From the NCBI RefSeq assembly GCF_007858275.1, contig NZ_VFEV01000031.1:1-64000 (forward strand): a stretch of 64,000 nucleotides of DNA, written 5' to 3'. Position 1 is the stretch's first letter. Each line of letters begins with the position of its first letter. The notes under the pieces are model-generated. The model was not told where the DNA came from. It did no database searches and saw only the letters and a program-made list of their open reading frames with translations. The position numbers and the translations under genes are program-made. The stretch comes from Pseudomonas proteolytica. Lineage in GTDB: Bacteria > Pseudomonadota > Gammaproteobacteria > Pseudomonadales > Pseudomonadaceae. Shown here piece by piece: positions 59,376 to 64,000 of this stretch.

Positions 59376-60814
59376 ACATTGTTGAACTCGATGCAATTGC
59401 GTTGTCCCAGGCGATCCACGCCCGGCAGGTGTCGTGTCACGACGTGATGCAGGCTTATCTGGCGCAGATTGCGCGTTTCAACCCGTCGGTCAATGCCCTG
59501 GTGTCGTTGCGCGACGAAGAGCACGTGCTGGCCGAGGCCCAGGCCTGTGACCGAGAGCTGGACCAGGGCCGCTCCCGTGGCTGGATGCATGGCATGCCCC
59601 AGGCGATCAAGGATCTGGCGGCAACCAAGGGTTTGCGCACGACCATGGGCTCGCCACTGTTCGCCGAACAGGTGCCCGCTGAAGACGCCATCGCCGTGGC
59701 GCGGGTACGGGCCAGTGGCGCGATTATCATCGGCAAGAGCAATGTGCCTGAATTCGGCCTGGGCTCGCAGACCTACAACAGCGTGTTCGGCACCACCGGC
59801 AATGCCTACGACCCCGCCTTGGTGGCCGGCGGCAGCAGCGGCGGGGCGGCGGTAGCCTTGGCGTTGCGCATGCTGCCGGTGGCCGACGGCAGCGACATGA
59901 TGGGCTCGCTGCGCAACCCGGCGGCGTTCAATAACGTGTTTGGCCTGCGCCCGTCCCAGGGCCGCGTGCCCCATGGGCCGGCGCCGGAGGTGTTTGTCCA
60001 GCAGTTGGCCACCGAAGGCCCGATGGGCCGCAGCGTGGCGGATGTGGCGCGGTTGTTGAGCATCCAGGCGGGCTTCGATGCGCGGGTGCCGTTGTCGCTC
60101 AAGGACGATCCGAGCGTATTCGGTGCGCCGCTGGCCCGCGACTTCAAGGGCGCGCGCCTGGGGTGGCTGGGGGATTACAACGGCTATCTGCCGATGGACG
60201 ATGGCGTGCTTGGCCTGTGTGAATCAGCCCTCGGCGATTTCAGTGCGTTGGGCTGCGAAGTGGAAGGCTGCCAGCCGGACTTTTCCATGGAGTGCCTGTG
60301 GCACACCTGGCTGGTGCATCGTCATTGGCTGGTGCAGGGCGCGCTGGGGGCGGCGTATGCCGACCCGCAAAAACGTGGGTTGCTCAAGCTGGAAGCACAG
60401 TGGGAAGTGGAGGGCGGCCTGCAGCTGAGCGCAGCGGATGTGTATCAGGCCTCGTTGGCGCGCAGCGAGTGGTACCGCGCGCTGGCCAAGTTGTTCGAGC
60501 GTTACGATTTTCTGCTGTTGCCCAGTGCCCAAGTGTTCCCTTTCGATGCACAACAGCACTGGCCGCGCGTCGTTGGAGGGCGAACCATGGACACCTATCA
60601 CCGCTGGATGGAGGTAGTGATCGGCCCGACATTGGCCGGCCTGCCGAGCATGAGTGTGCCGGTGGGCTTCAACCTCCAAGGCTTGCCCATGGGCCTGCAA
60701 ATCATCGGCCCGGCCCAGGCGGATCGCGCCGTACTGCAACTGGCCTACGCCCATGAGCAACTGACGCATTGGGTCCAGCGCCGCCCTCCGCAATGCTTGA
60801 GGGCGAACGCCTGA
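59372..60814 (+). CDS. Amidase-signature-family amidase
   Basis: This 480-residue enzyme has the amidase-signature triad Lys80 (QAIKDLAA), cis-Ser155 (GGSSGG) and nucleophile Ser179 (GSDMMGSLRNPAA). The Ser155-Ser179 distance of 24 equals that of FAAH. The start is TTG at 59372, overlapping the MFS stop by four bases with GGGAG upstream, which indicates tight coupling and modest initiation. The nitrogen group released would be ammonia or an amine; the exact amide is unknown. Confidence 0.9.
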   Translation: MNIVELDAIALSQAIHARQVSCHDVMQAYLAQIARFNPSVNALVSLRDEEHVLAEAQACDRELDQGRSRGWMHGMPQAIKDLAATKGLRTTMGSPLFAEQVPAEDAIAVARVRASGAIIIGKSNVPEFGLGSQTYNSVFGTTGNAYDPALVAGGSSGGAAVALALRMLPVADGSDMMGSLRNPAAFNNVFGLRPSQGRVPHGPAPEVFVQQLATEGPMGRSVADVARLLSIQAGFDARVPLSLKDDPSVFGAPLARDFKGARLGWLGDYNGYLPMDDGVLGLCESALGDFSALGCEVEGCQPDFSMECLWHTWLVHRHWLVQGALGAAYADPQKRGLLKLEAQWEVEGGLQLSAADVYQASLARSEWYRALAKLFERYDFLLLPSAQVFPFDAQQHWPRVVGGRTMDTYHRWMEVVIGPTLAGLPSMSVPVGFNLQGLPMGLQIIGPAQADRAVLQLAYAHEQLTHWVQRRPPQCLRANA

Positions 60815-60877
60815 GGGGAGGGCGGCCTGTATCTTGCTGTGACATTCGATCATCCATCAGCAACCGGGAGATCAGCC

Positions 60878-61648
60878 ATGGGCAGCAACGCCGACACGGG
60901 GACTGTGCGTTCAGTGGAGCGGGCACTGGCCATCATTGAGTTGCTCGGCGAGCACCAGGCCCTGGGGCTTGAGGAACTGCATTACCTGACGCGCCTGCCC
61001 AAGGCCACGGTGTCGCGGATGTTGCTGACCTTGCAGGAGCAGGGCTGGATCTACCGTGGCCTGAGCGACCGGCGTTATCGCATCAGCGCCCAGCGTTTGT
61101 TCGGCGATACCCAGCAACGTTTCAAGCGCCGCCTGGTGGAGTGTGCGGCGCCGTGGCTGCTGGAACTCAGCGAGCGCACCGGGTTGGTGGCGGACTTGTC
61201 GAATTTCGACGGCGAGCGCCTGGAAGTCATGGAAAGCGCGATCCCCACGGTGCTGCGCAAGCTCTACCCCAACAACTGCCAGATCGTCGGCCAGCATGCC
61301 AGCCTGTTCCATTCGGCCATGGGCAAGGCGTGCCTGGCCGAGTTGGCGGCGGATGAAGTCCAGCGCCTGGCCAGCCGCGAGCATGTGCCGGCCGACGATC
61401 AGTACCGTGCGTGCGAGCAATCCCAGCACCAGGGGTTTGGCCAGCGTACCGAAGGGTACTGGGAGTATCCGGTGCGCTTGCCATTCCTGATCCGCGCGGT
61501 GGCGCTGCCGGTGCGGGCCAATGGGCGGCTGGTGGGGAGCATGGCGTTGCATTGGCCGATGCACCAGGCGCCGGTGGAACGGGTGTTGAGTCTGCATCTG
61601 GCTAGCCTGGAGGCGACCGTGCAAGGCGTGCAGCACGCATTGGCCTGA
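60878..61648 (+). CDS. IclR-family regulator of the hydrolase-amidase cluster
   Basis: This 256-residue protein has an IclR winged helix (TVRSVERALAIIELLGEHQALGLEELHYLTRLPKATVSRMLLTLQEQGW) and an effector domain ending HWPMHQAPVERVLSLHLASLEATVQGVQHALA. The start at 60878 lies behind CGGGAGA. It ends the cluster on the same strand, and the inverted repeat at 56722 in front of the M20 gene is its probable operator. It differs from PcaR in N-terminus and operator sequence. Confidence 0.9.
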   Translation: MGSNADTGTVRSVERALAIIELLGEHQALGLEELHYLTRLPKATVSRMLLTLQEQGWIYRGLSDRRYRISAQRLFGDTQQRFKRRLVECAAPWLLELSERTGLVADLSNFDGERLEVMESAIPTVLRKLYPNNCQIVGQHASLFHSAMGKACLAELAADEVQRLASREHVPADDQYRACEQSQHQGFGQRTEGYWEYPVRLPFLIRAVALPVRANGRLVGSMALHWPMHQAPVERVLSLHLASLEATVQGVQHALA

Positions 61649-61664
61649 CGCCGGATCGGGCTTG

Positions 61665-61753
61665 TGTGGGAGCGGGCTTGCCCGCGATAGCGGTGGGTCA
61701 GTCAACTATCTATTAACTGACCCTCTGCTATCGCGGGCAAGCCCGCTCCCACA
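61665..61753. repeat. REP inverted pair (AGCGGGCTTGCCCGC type)
   Basis: Arms 61665-61693 and 61728-61753 pair over about 26 bp, loop 34 bp, between the iclR stop and the yceI start. Confidence 0.9.
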
Positions 61754-61836
61754 TTTAAATTGCCGGGGCCGTTAGATTGCGTGCGGCAAGCCGGCCAGTT
61801 AATGTTCGGGCAGGTTTTTCTCCGTGCGAGTGTTCA

Positions 61837-62427
61837 ATGTTCAACACATCCATCCTCAAGCCCCTGGCGCTCTTGCTGCTGGCCGCTGCCGCCGTGCCTG
61901 TGCAGGCCGCCTGGTACCTGGATAACGAATCCTCAAGGCTGTCGTTCGTCACCACCAAAAACACTGACCTGTCTGAAGTCCAGCGCTTCCTGGTGCTGCA
62001 CGGCAAGGTCGATGACAAAGGCGCAGCGCAGTTGGAAGTCGAGCTGGAGTCGATCAACAGCGGCATTCCGCTGCGCGACGAGCGCATGCGCAACGACCTG
62101 TTCCAGATCAAGACCCACCCCGATGCGCTGATCAACGCACAAATCAACCTGCAACCTATCAACGACCTGGCCACCGGCGCGCAGTTGGAGTTGCGCCTAC
62201 CGCTGTCGGTCACCCTGCATGGCAAGACCCAGACCTACAACGCCGAACTGCTGGCGACGCGCCTGGATGACCGGCGTTTCCAGGTGGTGACCCTGGAGCC
62301 GCTGGTGTTGCACGCCAAGGATTTTGACTTGCTCTCTGGCGTAGAGACTTTGCGCAAGGCTGCCGGGCTGGACGCGATCAGCCTGTCGGTGCCGGTGGGT
62401 GCGGTGCTGATTTTCACGGCGCGCTGA
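61837..62427 (+). CDS. YceI-family periplasmic protein
   Basis: This 196-residue lipocalin-like protein has a signal peptide (MFNTSILKPLALLLLAAAAVPVQAA) and a beta-barrel of the YceI type that binds isoprenoid or fatty-acyl chains. The family start WYLDNESSRLSFVTTKN is present, with IPLRDERMRNDLFQIKTHPDA in the middle. The start at 61837 is preferred because it has the signal. The next gene, clsB, begins one base after its stop, so the pair is probably an operon. Confidence 0.87.
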   Translation: MFNTSILKPLALLLLAAAAVPVQAAWYLDNESSRLSFVTTKNTDLSEVQRFLVLHGKVDDKGAAQLEVELESINSGIPLRDERMRNDLFQIKTHPDALINAQINLQPINDLATGAQLELRLPLSVTLHGKTQTYNAELLATRLDDRRFQVVTLEPLVLHAKDFDLLSGVETLRKAAGLDAISLSVPVGAVLIFTAR

Positions 62428-62428
62428 C

Positions 62429-63586
62429 ATGAGCGGCGCAGTGTTCCCCTGGCGCAGCGCCAACCGCTTCGAATTGCTGATCGACGGCCCGAACTTTTTC
62501 CCGCAGATGCTGGTGGCGATCGCCCGCGCCGAACGCCAGGTGGAGCTTGAGCTGTATCTGGTGGAGGCGGGTGCCTGTGCCGAGCAGATGGTCAAGGCGC
62601 TGGTGCACGCGGCCGAGCGCGGGGTGCAGGTGCGCTGCCTGTTCGATGACTACGGCAGCCTGGCATTTACCCTGGGCCTGCGGCGCCGCTTGACCGATGC
62701 CGGCGTCGAGTTGCGCTTCTACAACCGCCTGCGCTGGCGCCGTTGGATGCGCAACCTCTACCGCGACCACCGCAAGCTGCTGCTGGTCGACCAGAGCATC
62801 GCCGTGGTGGGCGGCACCGGGGTCACCGATGAGTTCTGGACGCCAGGGCAGGACACCTGTGAGTGGCACGAAGTCATGGTGCAAATCAGCGGCCCGCTGG
62901 TGCTCGACTGGCAAGCCCTGTTCGACCGCCAGTGGCGGGTCAACGACCACCGCCGTGCCTGGAAGCCGGCCACGCATTTTGGTTTGCCGCGCCTGCCCAA
63001 AGTGCCGGCGACCGGCCCGGGCCTGGGGCGGGTGGCGTATGCCGATGCGGGCCAACATCGGGACATTTTGCAATCGCTGATCCGCGCCCTGAACAGCGGC
63101 CAGCGGCGTATCTGGCTGGCCACGCCGTACTTCTTGCCCACCTGGGGCGTACGCCGGGCGCTGCGCCGCGCAGCCGGGCGCGGTGTGGATGTACGCCTGC
63201 TGCTGACCGGGCCGCGCACCGACCATCCTTCGGTGCGCTACGCCGGGCACCGTTATTACCCGCGCCTGCTCAAGTCCGGGGTGCAGATCTTCGAATACCA
63301 GCCCTGTTTCCTGCACCTGAAGATGGTGCTGGTGGACGATTGGGTGAGCATCGGCTCGTGCAATTTCGATCACTGGAACCTGCGCTTCAACCTGGAGGCC
63401 AACCTGGAAGCCTTGGATCCGGAGTTGACGCTGGCGGTGGCGGGCAGCTTCGAGCGCGATTTTGCCCAGAGCCAGGCGGTCAGCCTGGAGGCATGGAAGG
63501 CCCGGCCATTGTGGCGGCGGGTCAAACAGCGGGTGTGGGGCTGGATTGATCGGTTGGTGGTCAACCTGCTGGATCGAAGAGGTTAG
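62429..63586 (+). CDS. clsB: Cardiolipin synthase ClsB-like phospholipase D
   Basis: This 385-residue member of the phospholipase D family makes cardiolipin or related lipids. Both HKD motifs are visible: DHRKLLLVD at about residues 112-120 and LHLKMVLVDDWVSIGSCNFDHWN in the second half (HxKx4D with the GSxNxD tail). There is no N-terminal membrane span, which fits ClsB rather than ClsA. The ATG lies one base after the yceI stop, so the two genes are likely co-transcribed. Length is normal. Confidence 0.87.
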   Translation: MSGAVFPWRSANRFELLIDGPNFFPQMLVAIARAERQVELELYLVEAGACAEQMVKALVHAAERGVQVRCLFDDYGSLAFTLGLRRRLTDAGVELRFYNRLRWRRWMRNLYRDHRKLLLVDQSIAVVGGTGVTDEFWTPGQDTCEWHEVMVQISGPLVLDWQALFDRQWRVNDHRRAWKPATHFGLPRLPKVPATGPGLGRVAYADAGQHRDILQSLIRALNSGQRRIWLATPYFLPTWGVRRALRRAAGRGVDVRLLLTGPRTDHPSVRYAGHRYYPRLLKSGVQIFEYQPCFLHLKMVLVDDWVSIGSCNFDHWNLRFNLEANLEALDPELTLAVAGSFERDFAQSQAVSLEAWKARPLWRRVKQRVWGWIDRLVVNLLDRRG

Positions 63587-63606
63587 GGAGCACACCGCCA
63601 ATCCAA

Positions 63607-63695
63607 TGTAGGAGGCTGGCTTGCCTGCGATGGCGGCACCTCGGTCTATCAGTGCCACCGAGGTGTTGCCATCGCAGGCAAGCCAGCTCCCACAT
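63607..63695. repeat. REP inverted pair (AGCTGGCTTGCCTGC type), extended stem
   Basis: The arms run from 63607 and to 63695. The core pair is followed by an extended GGCGGCACCTCGG/CCGAGGTGTTGCC stem, leaving a loop of about 14 bp. It lies in the convergent gap between clsB and the beta-glucosidase. Confidence 0.9.
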
Positions 63696-63706
63696 ACAGC
63701 TTTGAA

Positions 63707-64000
63707 TCAGAGCAGTTCGAAACTCTGCTGCTGCACGTCCTGGGAGTCCAGGCCGATCTGCACATTGAACTGGCCAGGTTCGGCCGCGAACTTGAGCTGG
63801 GTGTTGTAGAACTTCAAGTCATCCTCGGTAATGCTGAAGTGCACCACTTTCGATTCGCCGGCCTTGAGCAGGATCTTCTGGAAGTTTTTCAGTTCCTTGA
63901 TCGGGCGGATCATCGAGCCGGCCACGTCCTGGATGTACAACTGCACCACGGTTTCGCCATCCACCTTGCCGGTGTTTTTCAGGGTGACGCTGGCGTCGAG
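63707..64000 (-). CDS. bglX: Glycoside hydrolase family 3 beta-glucosidase, C-terminal end (partial)
   Basis: Only the last 97 codons before the stop are inside the window; the rest lies beyond 64000. The visible residues (LDASVTLKNTGKVDGETVVQ, then LYIQDVAGSMIRPIKELKNFQKILLKAGESKVVHFSITEDDLKFYNTQLKF) form the fibronectin type III-like C-terminal domain of GH3 enzymes such as BglX, with the RPxKELKxFxKIxLKxGE signature. The frame is open to the window edge with no stop. The catalytic domain cannot be assessed. The REP element lies just beyond the stop. Confidence 0.85.
   Translation of the reverse strand, partial: LDASVTLKNTGKVDGETVVQLYIQDVAGSMIRPIKELKNFQKILLKAGESKVVHFSITEDDLKFYNTQLKFAAEPGQFNVQIGLDSQDVQQQSFELL

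Overview
The window is a GC-rich bacterial chromosome segment that reads as Pseudomonas, most likely the P. fluorescens group. The evidence is a bra branched-chain amino acid transport operon, a full pca protocatechuate pathway with its PcaR regulator, a ttgABC/ttgR efflux locus whose operator matches the one remembered from P. putida, olsBA, rapA, an OprD-family porin and a 38-residue CcoM-like gene. At least 13 REP-type inverted repeats carrying AGCGGGCTTGCCCGC or AGCTGGCTTGCC cores sit between genes. I saw no rRNA, tRNA, CRISPR array, transposase or prophage gene. Family assignments rest on reading motifs; no database search was run.

Layout. 0-7 kb: an FAD oxidoreductase, small envelope proteins, an SDR/LysR divergent pair, then a four-gene operon on the minus strand (6.9-4.7 kb) encoding a Cys-containing secreted precursor, a DUF692 oxidase, a DUF2063 partner and a DoxX membrane protein. 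This has the layout of the bufferin/gig copper- and gold-responsive RiPP systems. 7.4-12.4 kb: braC-D-E-F-G on the minus strand with a terminator-like hairpin after braC. 13.4-15.6 kb: a 726-residue protein with the T1, T4 and T7 signatures of FtsZ/tubulin. 15.8-18 kb: an MHYT-GGDEF-EAL protein. 18.8-26 kb: an MFS transporter, rapA, small conserved genes, a ccoM-like gene behind an ANR/FNR-type box, and a Pit phosphate transporter.

26.9-38 kb is the beta-ketoadipate block: pcaR, pcaK, then pcaI-J-F-H-G-T-B-D-C, all on the plus strand. Inverted or direct CGATTATCG operators lie before pcaR and pcaI, and REP elements plus a 50-bp hexamer repeat interrupt the long operon. At 38.07-39.65 kb is an RTX-like repeat protein with an M91-like HExxH C-terminus. 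It is preceded by a near-consensus hrp box and has an N-terminus typical of type III secreted effectors, which is the most striking candidate in the window. A polysaccharide deacetylase, an OprD porin and the ttgABC/ttgR efflux locus follow.

49-64 kb: an arsR-MFS-xenB operon (minus) with an unusual repeated operator region, acpH, the ornithine-lipid genes olsB-olsA, an acyl-CoA dehydrogenase-like gene, a serine hydrolase coupled to a 104-residue unknown, a hydrolase-transporter-amidase-IclR cluster with a perfect inverted-repeat operator, a YceI protein, a ClsB-type cardiolipin synthase, and the C-terminal end of a GH3 beta-glucosidase cut by the window edge.
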